64,000 bases of DNA, taken from assembly GCF_029784165.1 (NCBI RefSeq), contig NC_073696.1:2294001-2358000 (forward strand). Direction: 5' to 3'. The notes below the pieces were generated by a model. That model was not told the origin of the DNA, searched no databases, and worked only from the letters and a program-made list of their open reading frames with translations. Positions 21,906-33,300 of this stretch are shown here, one piece after another. Within the stretch, counting starts at the first letter, position 1. Every line of letters starts with the position of its first letter. The position numbers and the translations under genes were made by a program. The DNA is from Wyeomyia smithii (Eukaryota > Arthropoda > Insecta > Diptera > Culicidae).

Positions 21906-24900
21906 GTAATTACAGGCAGAATCGATTCTGGTCCCGTTTGTGCGTGTGTGTCACTAACGGCTTATTAAATGTTTTGTCTAATTTTTGGTCCGTTTTTGCT
22001 GTGCTCCCTTTCCCCAGCGGGTGTTTTCATGTTGGGCTTTCCCTCGTGTGCCTTTAGTCCTTTTTTTTTGTGATTAGCTGTGGTGTGGGAAATGTTTCAC
22101 CAGCGATGTGTGATTGTCACATAGTTAGAAAGCAACCGCAAGGTCATTGCTTGTTATCACATCCTGATACTGTCGGAGTGGTTTTTAGTGACAAAAAAAA
22201 ATCGACCGAATTCATAGATACAATTAAGAATAGGTAGTCTTACTAGTGTGGGCTTGTATTGTGCTAAATTTATGACACTTTCACCATAATTGATATTTTC
22301 GACATTTTTGATGGAGTTTGAATTCGAACTTTCGATTGATTGGTTTTAAGCGAATAAATTATTAACAACTACCGAACCACTTTTTCGACTGGTACAAAAT
22401 TTGAAATACAATTTTATTTGAACATCAAAGTGACTGTTCATTCCACAAAAATCCGACCACTAAGAGTAGTTTTGCAACAATAGATTATCCGTTCATCATT
22501 CAATCATATGAACGACGCGAAAATTTTATGAAATGCATAATGAATCGCATCAATTATATTGCGAATGCCAATCAGTAGCAAAGTGGTGTGGATGGCAGGT
22601 TATAGATCTCACCACCAAACGCGTACTGGACTGGACCGCAAGCATGGGGCGGGCATCGCTTTCACTCGTTAAACATCCGAACCATTCAAAATTCACACAA
22701 AGAACCGAACCAAAACGTTTGATTAAATTTTCAACAAAGTGCTTAACGTGTTGGGATTTTTTCCTTCTTGCTTTTCCCCCTCAAACCAAATGCTGGGTGG
22801 CAACATGGATACATATGTCGATGTTTCGTTTCGGCTGAAGCATGAGAAGAACGTACGGCTGAAAAAAAACCCCAATCGGATTGTAATTTTATGTATGTAT
22901 CGTCAAATTGAAAGTCCACCTGCAAGGACCGCAGCGGAAGTTTACCATTTGGAGTAAAATTGGGGGCAACATAAAGCAGCCACCGGAGGGCAATCGAAAG
23001 TGATAGAAAGTCATTGCGAGATATCATCTGACTGGATTGTCGATCCGAACCCTCATCAAGGGGATATCATTTCAATTATCCGGCACGTTTTGCCCTTTTT
23101 CAAGGTGTTATCCTCTGCGGAAAACATAAATCCACCATCAAATGGGCGGGTAACCCATTCCATCAGGTGTAAAGTCGAGATTGAAATGGACTTCAACTGA
23201 AGACTTTACTAGTAATGAAAAAGATACTACACAGAAAAAAAAACATCGCAGTCCAACTGTCATTATCGGATCGAACAAATTGCCCGAGGCATCTGTAACA
23301 GCTCGGCTTTTGAACTTTATTAGCCATCAACACTTCCAAAAGCCGTTTCGTAAAGCCACCACAAACCAGGCGAACTTCACAAAATAACCACAAAAAAAAA
23401 TAGAAACTGTTCCCGGAAAACCGATATGGTAATGGGTAGTGGGTAAGAATTGACATTTAATTATGTAGATAAAAGAGAACACAATACGAACGAATCCCGG
23501 ACCCAAGTCTGCGCGCCATTCCGAAACGAGTGAGTGGCATCCCACGGCACAATGATTGAATCTGTTTTTGGTGTCGAGCATCGTTTTCAATGATTCGATT
23601 TTAATGGAACGGCAATTTAGCGGGGTCCTCGCGAGGAGAGTGGAAAGCCACTACCGGGACCGGATTAGAACACCGTCCATGTGGTCACTATGCTACGTTG
23701 TCATCATAGGCGAACGTACCTCTAGATGCTTGTTGTGGTTTTGTGTTGTACCTTTCATGAGTTGTAGCTAGAGTTGCGAGCATAGAAAAGCACCCATCAT
23801 CAAGCCGACGACTTCCCCGGTAGTCACCGTGTTTGACATGCGGTGTCGCTCGGTACTTTGCTGTACGTGTACCAACAAAGCGCATTTGTCGCTCTATTTC
23901 ATTTCCTTGAAGCTGGAAGCCTCTTTTCGGATTTGATTCGGGACTATCGTTATTTGGAAAAAAAAACTACCACTGAGAGAAAACATATGACATCACTTTA
24001 TATTATCCGTTCAAATCTTGTTTCCCCTTAACCCCTAACATAACATAACTTGAAAAGTCCGCTTCGCTTGCTGTGACATCGGATCAAGTGTTAGCGTCCA
24101 TATAAACCATCGTAAAATTTTACGAATCATTTTCTCGAAAAGGTTTCCCAATGGTTATTTTCATTAGGTTGAGTGACCGAGTCTTTCAGTCTTTCCATTC
24201 ATGGTGATCTCTCTGCGTTGAGGTTGAGGGTTGTTTGTGCCCGCTCACGTACAAAGCGGTCTGCCCCCATTATTGGTTGGGGATGGTTTGGTTTTATTTT
24301 TCTCTGCACACACTGGAAAGCTGGAATCACGATACCACGATAAGGATACCGGGTAACGATAGCCAACATTTGGTAGTATAAACAACGCGATAGTAATTGC
24401 CAAGTGGAAACATAAAAGATAGCGATAACGAACAGTTTACACAGACACACTCTCTAGCAGAAACTATGCACTATTTGATGGGTAAGGCAATTCGAGATGT
24501 TTCAATAGAAGGGGTGTGCACGCTCACAAAGTGTTTTCGCCATAAGAGTAATTGGGATGTTTGGATTCGATTCGAGACTCGTACAGCTACTTACAATTGT
24601 TTGTAAAGAAAAAATTTATTATTTGTTTGCTTTCAATTCCAAACTATTTCCGGAAATTGTGCTTTCACAAAAGGAAACAATTAATGCTGTCTACCTTCGG
24701 TTAAGTAAAATTTATGTTCTAAAATGCATAGAACTTTTGTGTATGCCAAAGATGGTGTTTCAACTCAGTTGAATGTTTTATCAGTGTTAGCAACTTAAAA
24801 TGATGAGTGTTTGAAAAAGACTCAAAGTCAACTTCAGAGCACGATTCATAATTAGGAAGCTCATGTGGATCGGGCAATGTCAAGTAGTGCTGGGTAATAA

Positions 24901-25319
24901 TGGAGTTGTAAGAGACATTACGAGAGCTCAGAATTAAAAAAAAGTAGCAAATCATTACCAATTTTTTTTTAACATTTCACAAATATACTAATGCTCTGAT
25001 TTTCATTAGAATCGTATTTCATCAATGTACTAGTTCTCAATAAGAATGAAATAGTTCTCAATAATAAGAAATTGAAAAACTGCTTCCGACCTCAATTGAT
25101 TTGAGACTCGTTGTTATTTGAAATGCAACGATTGATTTGTATCTCTTAAAATATGTTCCAAACTGCATGATACGGTGACCAAATTACGGCAGAAGACTCC
25201 AAGTATGACCGTACTCACGCAAAATATAGCGATAAAAGGGATTGCGGGTTGTCGAACTCCTGGATGATTTATAATAAGAATCCCAGCTGTCGATTCGCTT
25301 TACCTATTACAAACTGCTA
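21906..25319 (+). other. presumed intron sequence without recognised features
   Basis: It begins with the donor of exon B. Several short frames exist on both strands, but none has splice support or domain content. A GC-richer patch near 22600-22720 and 23600-23720 was inspected without result. Confidence 0.4.
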
Positions 25320-25541
25320 ATGTTATCGGAAAGAAAGTTCAGAGTTGAGCTAAACACCAAGACCTTTTACGACTTCTACACGCTCCAACGTGTGGCTAGC
25401 GATCGTGTCATCAAAGCGGAAGGCTTTCCGGCTCGATTTATGATGAAACGAGATTGTTATACACTTTTCGATAATAAGGGTCATTCGATTGATATAGTTA
25501 GCGCTCAACTTTCGAAGGAAGCAGACGTGCCTTTTCTCTGA
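25320..25541 (+). CDS. small upstream ORF in the leader of the L1/Tx1-like element
   Basis: A 73-codon frame with protein-like composition (many charged residues, K-A-E-G-F-P-A-R-F-M-M-K-R near the middle) lies 75 bp before ORF1 and in the same reading frame. Two stops separate them. It may be a true leader ORF of the family, or a broken N-terminal extension of ORF1. No domain is recognised. Confidence 0.3.
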   Translation: MLSERKFRVELNTKTFYDFYTLQRVASDRVIKAEGFPARFMMKRDCYTLFDNKGHSIDIVSAQLSKEADVPFL

Positions 25542-25616
25542 AAGTCATACGCAAGCTATTTAACAAGTCTTTTCGAATACCGTTTTGAGTGATCTATCGC
25601 CGCGTTTATCTGCGCG

Positions 25617-26690
25617 ATGAGTGTTCGACGCGAAAACACGTTTCGCATCGATTACGCGAACGTGCCGAAGAAGCCGTCCTTTGAGGAGCTTCACGAGTTT
25701 GTCGGTACCGTGTTGGGTCTACAGTACGAACAGGTGCTACGTCTCCAGCCAAGTAAGACACTTGGATGCGCTTTTGTAAAGGTCGTTGACTTGGAGCTGG
25801 CGCAGAAGATCGTAGCAGAACACGACAAAAAGCACGAAACCGAAGTAGATGGAAAAATCTATACGCTTCGGATTACGCTGGAGGATGGAGCGGTAGAGGT
25901 TAAGCTATCGGACTTGTCCGAAGATATCACGAACGAGCAAATTGCGGAATTTCTAAGCGACTACGGTGAGGTTCTATCGGTCACCGATCACGTATGGGAC
26001 AGCAAATTTCGCTTCGGCGGTCTTTCGACGGGAGGAAAAATAGTGCGCATGATGGTGAAGCGCAATATTGAAAGCTACATCACGATTGATGGCCAGACGA
26101 CGAGTGTGACATACTTTGGGCAGCTGCAAACATGTCGCCACTGCAGTGAATTTATTTATAATGGCATCTCGTGTGTGCAAAATAAAAAGTTGCTAGTGCA
26201 GAAGACATACGCGAATGTTGCAAAACAGACCGGACAAAAACCGACCACCACGAAACCCTCTGCTACTACGCAGAAGACAACATCTGCCAGACCGTTCGGC
26301 CCTAAGCCCGAAGAGGGAGGAAAAAACGAGAAACAACAACCAAAACCGAATCTACTTTTTCAAAAACCGGGTACAAGTAAACCTGCACCGGTAGCTCCGA
26401 AGCTACCCTTCGGTAACACGAAGCTGTCAGTACCGAACCCTATCGATCTAAAGTTCGCAAAAACCAACATTTCTGATCAACTCGTGACGCTCATGGCACC
26501 CCCGGCAATGACAGGTGCCATCAGCAGAATGAGTACCCGACAAACTACCTCCACCGATGGAAACGACACAGACTGCTCATCAGCTTCAGGAAGCAGCAAG
26601 CGCCGAATTGGTCGGCCGCCAGGCAAGAAATCGCGACAAAACAACGCAGATGACGATGAGGTTGAGGAAATTGATATCAATAATAAATAA
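25617..26690 (+). CDS. ORF1 protein of the L1/Tx1-like element
   Basis: An intact 357-codon frame starts at ATG 25617. The first 165 residues fold plausibly as two RRM-like modules (G-C-A-F-V-K-V-V near residue 50; V-K-L-S-D-L-S-E-D-I-T near 95, each followed by a helix and a short strand). Next comes a partial zinc motif, C-R-H-C, where the second half (an H...C pair) seems degraded: the C-R-H-C-S-E-F-I-Y-N-G-I-S-C order lacks the expected histidine. The rest is Pro/Lys/Thr-rich and ends in an acidic tail with D-D-D-E-V-E-E-I. The likely role is RNA chaperone or ribonucleoprotein formation. ORF2 follows after about 24 bp. Confidence 0.75.
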   Translation: MSVRRENTFRIDYANVPKKPSFEELHEFVGTVLGLQYEQVLRLQPSKTLGCAFVKVVDLELAQKIVAEHDKKHETEVDGKIYTLRITLEDGAVEVKLSDLSEDITNEQIAEFLSDYGEVLSVTDHVWDSKFRFGGLSTGGKIVRMMVKRNIESYITIDGQTTSVTYFGQLQTCRHCSEFIYNGISCVQNKKLLVQKTYANVAKQTGQKPTTTKPSATTQKTTSARPFGPKPEEGGKNEKQQPKPNLLFQKPGTSKPAPVAPKLPFGNTKLSVPNPIDLKFAKTNISDQLVTLMAPPAMTGAISRMSTRQTTSTDGNDTDCSSASGSSKRRIGRPPGKKSRQNNADDDEVEEIDINNK

Positions 26691-26714
26691 ACTCTTGAGG
26701 CTATATAATATATA

Positions 26715-29700
26715 ATGGATCTCGTTAGCTACAATATCGCATCAATAAACATAAACACCATCACGAACTCAACAAAGCCAAACGCGCTTCGAACGTTTCT
26801 CCAAACACACAACGTAGACATAACTCTTGCAGGAAGTAGAAAACGACCAAATCAGCTTGCCTGGGTATAACATCGAATGCAATATTGATCACTCACGTAG
26901 AGGAACAGCAATAGCACTGAAGGACCACTTGCATTTCTCGAACGTCGAGAGGAGCCTCGACGGACGACTGATCGCGCTTCGGCGCAAAACAAAACCATTT
27001 GTAATGTATACGCTCCATCTGGCACGGCCCTGCGAGCGGAGAGAGATCGCTTCCTGAATAGTACTCTCGCTTACTATATCCGTCATCCAACGGAACACAC
27101 AGTGATAGGAGGTGATTTCAAATGTGTTGTGCGGCGATGCGATTCGACTGGAAATAATCACAACCCCGCGCTCTCTGCATCTGTGCAGCAGCTCAACCTG
27201 CTCGATGTTTGGGTACAGCTCCGTCCAACCATCCCTAGCTACACCTATATTACACACAACTCATCATCTCGACTAGACCGCATTTATGTCAGCCAAAGTC
27301 TACAAGGTATGCTGAGGTCAACTGATTCTCACGTGTGTTGCTTTACGGACCATAAGGCGTTAACAGCACGTTTGTGTCTACCACAATTCAGGAGATGAGC
27401 CTGGACGCGGCTTTTGGTCTCTACGTCCTCATTTACTAACAGCAGAAAACATACATGAGTTCCAATTGAAATGGCAGTATTGGACTCGTCAAAAACGCAA
27501 CTTTCCCTCATGGATTCAGTTGTGGCTATTGTACGCTAAACCTAAAATGAAAACTTTCCGCTGGAAATCAAAAGCTGCATTCAATGATTTCCATCAGCAA
27601 CATCAACGCTTATACAGAGAACTGCGGCAAGCGTACGATGGCTACTTTCAGAACCCAGAAATGTTATCCACAATTAACCGTGTCAAGGCAAAAATGTTGA
27701 CCCTACAGCGCAATTTCACACAGGCGATAATGCGCACCAATGAGTCATTCATAGCGGGGGAACCAATTTCGATGTTCCAGCTTGGCAACAGACGCAGGAA
27801 AAAAAAAACAAATATTACACAGTTACGCGACGAAGAAAACCAACTCATCGACGACTCTACCAAAATTGAACGGCACATGCTACGCTTCTACCAATCACTT
27901 TATGCAGCGGGTGAGACGGAAGAAGATACGGAGAACATATTCAAATGCGAGAGAGTGATTCCAGAGAACGATCCGGTAAGTGAGTCTTGCATCCACGAAA
28001 TAACAGCGGCAGAAATCTTCACTGCCATCAAGTCCAGCAGTCCGAATAAATCTCCTGGTGGAGACTCCCTACCCCGAGAGTTTTATCTCAAAACATACGA
28101 CGTTATATGGAGAGAGCTAACCCTTGTTATAAACGAGGCACTGTCAGGAAACTTTCCGCCAGAATTTGTTGATGGTGTGATCGTGCTTGTCAAAAAGAAA
28201 AGTAACAATCAAACAGCGAGCTCCTACAGGCCGATCTCACTATTAAATTTTGATTATAAATTTTATCTCGCATTCTGAAGCAGCGTCTAGAGAGTGTTAT
28301 GAGCACCCACCATGTGCTAACCGATAGCCAGAAATGCGCGAATACTGGCCGAAATATTTTTCAGGCCACCCTTGCTATGAAGGATCGTATCGCATGATTG
28401 ACCAAATGTAAACAACGTGGTTTGCTCGCATCCTTTGATCTTCGTCACGCTTTCGACGTTGTTGATCGAACCTTCCTTTTTCGCAACATGTGCTCGCTCG
28501 GCTTGGAACCGAATCTCGTGCGCCTTCTCAAAAAGATCGGAGACCTATCGTCCTCTCGCCTGTTGGTTAACGGGCATCTATCGGCAGCCTTTCCAATCCA
28601 GAGATCGGTCCGCCAAGGAGATCCTCTCTCCATGCATCTGTTTGTGCTCTATTTACATCCACTGCTCAAGCAGCTCGAAGAGATTTGTGAGTCTGATCTT
28701 GTTATCGCATATGCCGATGATGTAACGGTGATCTGCACATGCCTTACTAGAATGGAGCGGATAAGAGAAATAATACAACGTTTTGAACGCGTCTCGGGGG
28801 CAAGATTGAGCCTGGAGAAATCCACGTCGTTATCAGTGGGATACACCGATGTCATGCCACTCACTGTGCCGTGGCTACGAAACGGAAATACTGTGCGGAT
28901 ACTGGGAGTGACGTTCGCGAACTCTGTTCGGCTGATGAACAAATTGAATTGGGATGCCATCGTCTTGAGTTTCTCTAGGCAAATCTATTTGCACTCACTT
29001 CGTACACTCAACCTGAACCAAAAAGTGATACTTCTCAATACATTCATCACATCGAAGATTTGGTATCTTGCTTCGGTTCTTACTCCGACTGCTGCGCATA
29101 CGGCAAAACTTACTGCGACGATGAGAACCTTCCTATGGCGTGGTGTTGCGGCAAATGTACCAATGCAACAGCTGGCGCAAAGCAAGGAGACAGGCGGTTT
29201 GAAGCTACACCTACCGGCCCTCAAGTGCAAAGCGTTGCTACTTAATCGACATATGAGAGACATAAATTCCCTTCCTTTTTATATGTCCTTACTTTCTCAA
29301 GCAAATCCCGCCCTTTCCATAGACTGTCCCTGCCTGAAATTGATTCTCAAAATTCGAACACTCCCTCCACATATTCAACAGAATATATCCAGTGAAATAA
29401 TCCACAATTACTACATAGAACAAACGGAAACACCTAAGGTGTCTAGTGAGTACCCTACGGCGAATTGGCGCCTGATTTGAAAAAATATCTCCATGCATAG
29501 CACGAATTCCAGCGAACGGAGTTTCCTGTTTCTGATTATCAACAGAAAACTTGAACACCGAAAATTGATGTTTCGGATTAACAGAGCCGACGGTGAAAAT
29601 TGTCCATACTGTAATGTCACTGTTGAGACATTAGAACACAAACTCAGTGAATGCACGCGGGTGGAACCAGCCTGGAGAACACTGCAACGGAAATTGAACG

Positions 29701-29885
29701 TTCTGTTGAATGGATGGCGCAGACTTCAGATAGGAGACCTTTCAAGACCACAATTGAGATGTATACCCAAGAATACTAAAACAAAAATCCAAAAATTGTT
29801 TATTAAATACTCATTATTTATTATGCAAAGGAATAATGTTATTGATTTAGCTTCATTAAATTTCGAATTCGATAGCGAAGTGTAA
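26715..29885 (+). pseudogene. ORF2 of the L1/Tx1-like element: AP endonuclease, reverse transcriptase, C-terminal zinc motif
   Basis: From ATG 26715 the endonuclease begins S-Y-N-I-A-S-I-N and shifts frame near 26827 just before L/A-E-V-E-N. G-G-D-F-K-C-V-V lies near 27112 and a terminal D-H-K-A-L near 27352. The linker and reverse transcriptase follow (27466-28278, S-P-G-G-D-S then S-Y-R-P-I-S-L-L-N). Another frameshift near 28250 and a TGA at 28395 precede L-R-H-A-F-D-V-V-D-R and the catalytic A-Y-A-D-D at about 28707-28721. A TGA at 29478-29480 interrupts the C-terminal part. That part contains a zinc motif C-P-Y-C...H-K-L-S-E-C at about 29601 and ends at 29885. At least four lesions, so non-functional. 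Confidence 0.88.
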
Positions 29886-29945
29886 ATATTATCTTACGAT
29901 AAGTTTTTACTAGTCACAAATAAACAATTTCTTATTAAAAAAAAT

Positions 29946-30350
29946 TTGATATTACACCACGCAGTAAAATGGTCCAAGTGAGACGGTAGAGTGTCGCAAT
30001 CACCCAAACTAGTCACTTCGGTAAAGAGTTTAAAGTCGTCCGCGTAAACAAGGTTGCAATTTCCGGTAAAAAGGTGCATCGCATCATTGAAAAATAAAAT
30101 AAACAGAGTTGGGCTGAGATTGCTGCCTTGAGGTACACCGGAGTAGTTGGTAAACCCCTGAGATAGAGATGAGCCAATTTTTACTTGTAAAGTTGTCTGT
30201 CTTAGGTACGACGTCAACCAGCCACAGAGGCGAGCAGAAAATCCCAGTTGTTTGAACTTCTTGAAAGCTATATCGTGGTCAATTAGATCAAAAGCAGCTT
30301 TCAAATCGGTGTAAATTACATCTACTAGATTACCTCTTGTCCTTGCGTCT
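29946..30350 (-). pseudogene. reverse transcriptase fragment of another non-LTR element
   Basis: The minus strand reads D-L-K-A-A-F-D-L-I-D-H-D, then L-T-S-Y-L-R-Q-T-T, then S-G-V-P-Q-G-S-N-L-S-P, then the catalytic loop Y-A-D-D-F. These are reverse transcriptase motifs A to C in correct order. The fragment is cut at its C-terminal side exactly where the A-tail of the L1-like element ends (29944), and at its N-terminal side near 30350, where an R1-like fragment begins. The motif wording is closer to CR1/Jockey-type enzymes than to R1, so it is a separate family. Confidence 0.75.
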
Positions 30351-30354
30351 TTAA

Positions 30355-31640
30355 ATAGCTCGACATCGATATGCGATGTCTTTCCCCCACGGACGCCTCA
30401 AGTTGTAGTCTACACTATATAAATCGTCTACCCTCCACTTCGTGACCAGTACTGGGCTACAGAACGTCACATAGATGATCGACCGCGTACCACTCCTGAT
30501 ATATATATACTTTTGGTCCCTACGTTGGCCAGATCTAGGTTGACCTTCGCCAAAGCTTCTTACAAGATCTGAAATCTCTGGTTCGTAGAGTAACCTCGCC
30601 CAAGCGTTGAAACCGCCACCACTACCAACGGCGTTAGGCCCTCCAACTCCAAAGATGACAGGTAGACCATCTGGGTGATCCTTTCGGTAGACCACCGTGG
30701 CGGAACATACTAATTGCAGTACAACACTGTTTGACTTATCCGCAACTCAATTACCGTTTTCGGGAGGGATGCGGTCCGATACGATGCCAATGTCCGACAA
30801 CGACTCAGAAGCTGCTTGGTACATGAGCTTTTGAGCTGCGTAGCAGTGGTTCAGCTTTAGTTGCGTCACCCTGCTGGGCACCTGGAACCTCCCATGAAGT
30901 GTTTGGCGTCCCATTTTCCGGAACATCTCAAGCACTTGGGAGACTCCCCGGAATCCTTCGTTTTGAGGCCTGCACCTCCATAACGTCTGCATAATTGGCT
31001 CCTATCAAGTCCCTTGCAATTCCAGAACTTATGCCCTCTCTCAAAGCATCTGAAGCAAACGTCCGGTTGTTGAAATATACCCAGGGGCACACTGACCAAC
31101 CAATCTTAAGCTTGTCTTCTTTCAATGCCAGAATCGCCCCTGGCTACGCAAGTCTTAAGGGCGCTACCTGGGTCTCCGCTGGACTCTTTGGGAGGCGGAT
31201 TGACTTAGTGTCCACCTCCACCCCGTACTTCTCTTTAAGGGCTAGTATAGCGTCGCACCCTTCGGTGATTTCGTCTAGATTTTTAAGCTGAAAAGTCATC
31301 TCCGAGGTGAATGTCCGAGCCTGCTCTCATTCTTTACCTCTTTTCGGAGCTCAAGAATTATCTCGCCAGTGCACCTCGTCTTGGCACATCCTGCCTTTCT
31401 AGTGCCCTTCTCCTACTGCATACTCCCGTTAAACATCGTCGATGGTGTTTCGAAGCTCTGCAGATGCTTCCGAGTATTTGTGGCTTTTGCGAGGAATCGC
31501 CGGTAAGCTGTCTGACCCTTACCACTCCTAGGCAATTTCCCGCTGCTTGTCCGAAACTGTTGGGTACTGTCAGTGGTTGCACACATATTGCATGCCTTCG
31601 ACGTTCACCACAAATCGACCCGTGACGTGATGACACGCAG
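30355..31640 (-). pseudogene. R1/LOA-like element fragment: gag zinc knuckles and the start of the endonuclease, internally deleted
   Basis: Reading right to left, a frameshifted gag ends in knuckles C-F-R-C-F-E-R-G-H-K-F-W-N-C and C-L-R-C...H...C (about 31050-30920). The middle knuckle has lost cysteines. ORF2 then opens with T-Q-L-K-L-N-H-C-Y-A-A-Q (about 30870) and D-I-G-I-V-S-D, followed by G-G-G-F-N-A-W-A (about 30620) and S-I-I-Y-V-T-F-C-S-P...W-R-V-D-D. That is the order of the R1-type endonuclease, but roughly 60 residues between the first and second blocks are missing. The segment ends near 30355 without a reverse transcriptase. Confidence 0.7.
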
Positions 31641-31699
31641 CTCTCTCAAAGGTGGATAATAGTCTAACGCTGAGATATTGTACTTGGCTAGAAAGGTCT

Positions 31700-31870
31700 T
31701 GGAACGATGCTGGTCTAACAAGCCAGTCGTCATATGGTCGAATCCGGGCTTGGGAGGGATTGCTAGTCGATAAAATCGTAGCGCTAGCCCCGTAATTGTC
31801 CTGTTCACTAAACGTTGGCTGCAGAGTCTGTGTCCAATAAACAGGAATGTCAAGTTTTCTACAGTGAAAT
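31700..31870 (+). mobile_element. tRNA-derived SINE, copy 3 (5'-truncated, diverged)
   Basis: It starts at the A-box region (GATGCTGGTCTAACAAGCCA) and carries a mutated B box (TGGTCGAATCCGG). It retains AATCGTAGCGCTAGCCCCG and GGCTGCAGAGTCTGTG, then fades before the CTTTG tail. Confidence 0.75.
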
Positions 31871-33300
31871 AATTTCTTCCCAATTTAACACTAAAGCCAT
31901 GAGTCGATCGCACACATTAACTGAGCCACTAATGGCTGATTCAAAAAGTAAAGTAAAGATACTCAAGTAGTATAAGCGTTTTTTTTTTTCAAAATTTTTC
32001 CTGAGTTTTTTTTTTTTGAAAAGAATATTTTGGAGGTAAAACGGACACGTGTGGGTAAAATTAACATTAGAAAGTGATAATATTACTACCTTGGGCGTAA
32101 AAACTAATTATGGATTTACTGGTAGTAAAATAGGACAGTAGTAGCATTCACTAACTGTTTAATTTTCACCGTTTGTCGTAGAATCCACAGCCCACAAGAA
32201 ACTGGAAATGATGGAAGCTTATTTTAGGGTCATTTCGCATTAATCGGTACGTTTAGCCGCGGCCATCTGTTCATCGGTCTAAATTTACCTTTGCTTTTTT
32301 TTCAGAGCATTTAATATTTTAAATGGAAAGTTGAAAAATTTGTTTATCACCACCATGGGTTGGTAATTTTGCCCACACAATAAGTATTATTGTAAATACC
32401 TAAATATATGGAGAAAATCCTTCAAACAATTTTGAACTTAAGATGACTTCTGCTGGTTAGTAGTCTGAGTACAGTGACATGCTCAAAAACCCTTGCAAAA
32501 AACTTTTTCACACTAAATCACGTTATTCCTTGTAGGCCAAAAATAACATCACCACCACGAATGTAGTTTACTATTTTCGATATTCAACAGTTTCGTTGTC
32601 TCAGATAGCTACTAATGTTTCTAAGATAGGGTGCCAATGAAGTTTGGACTATTTTACTTTTTTTAATCACAATTCCCATACTATCTTTGCTGGTGACGGA
32701 TCATAGAGATGCTATGTCGAATTCAAAATACGCCCCCATAAAATTCAGTCGGGGGCTGCTTCGTTCCTTTTTCGTCAACAACATACATCCAACACGGCAA
32801 AGCAAGGCCTTGACGCTACATTCCGATTCGGATTGTTTATTACAGGGGAACTGTTTCATTATTCATCTCACCCCATATATTCATGTTATACAACATTAAA
32901 AAACACAATTAAAAACAGGAAAAAACGCATATTTTTTAATTAAACCAATTTTCTAATCCATGGAATGGATTCTTCTTACTTCATTTTAGATTTTTCATAA
33001 GGTAGAATCCTCAAAAACTTACTTGAAAGCTCTAAATTTCGTACAATAGTCGGACATCTGCACTCGAAAACTTATTTATTTCAATCACTTACATCAGAAT
33101 ACAAAATCCGCGCATTGGTCTATGCCGCTACAACGGGACTCGTTCAGCAGCCAACCAATTTTTTTTTTCATCACTAGCGGACCACTTTTTATTTTAATCC
33201 CTAAACAAAATCACTCACCACACAAAGAATAATTTAATCTTTAAAATGTTCACCTCAAATTTCCAAATAAAAGCTTCAATTAGCAGAAATATATGAGATG
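31871..33300. other. AT-rich stretch; only a SINE 3' fragment recognised
   Basis: There are T-tracts near 31980-32020 and no coding signal. At about 32790-32832 the minus strand matches the SINE 3' end (AATCGGAATGTAGC, then a CTTTGC-type tail). The remainder could not be assigned. Confidence 0.4.
32790..32832 (-). mobile_element. SINE 3'-end fragment
   Basis: The reverse complement reads CCGAATCGGAATGTAGCGTC, then AAGGCCTTGCTTTGCC. This equals the last 40 bp of the SINE copies at 12.4 and 15.3 kb with a few changes. Confidence 0.6.

Larger units (their letters stand above)
25320..29944 (+). mobile_element. L1/Tx1-like non-LTR retrotransposon, nearly full length but broken
   Basis: The order is leader, ORF1 (25617-26690), ORF2 with endonuclease, reverse transcriptase and a C-terminal zinc motif (26715-29885), a 60-bp 3' UTR and a short A-tail at about 29937-29944. 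The reverse transcriptase (R-S-V-R-Q-G-D-P-L-S, then A-Y-A-D-D) and the terminal CCHC motif fit the L1/Tx1 group better than Jockey, R1 or RTE. The clade name is from memory and was not tested. No target-site duplication was found, so the left end is approximate. ORF2 carries several frameshifts and stops. Confidence 0.75.
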
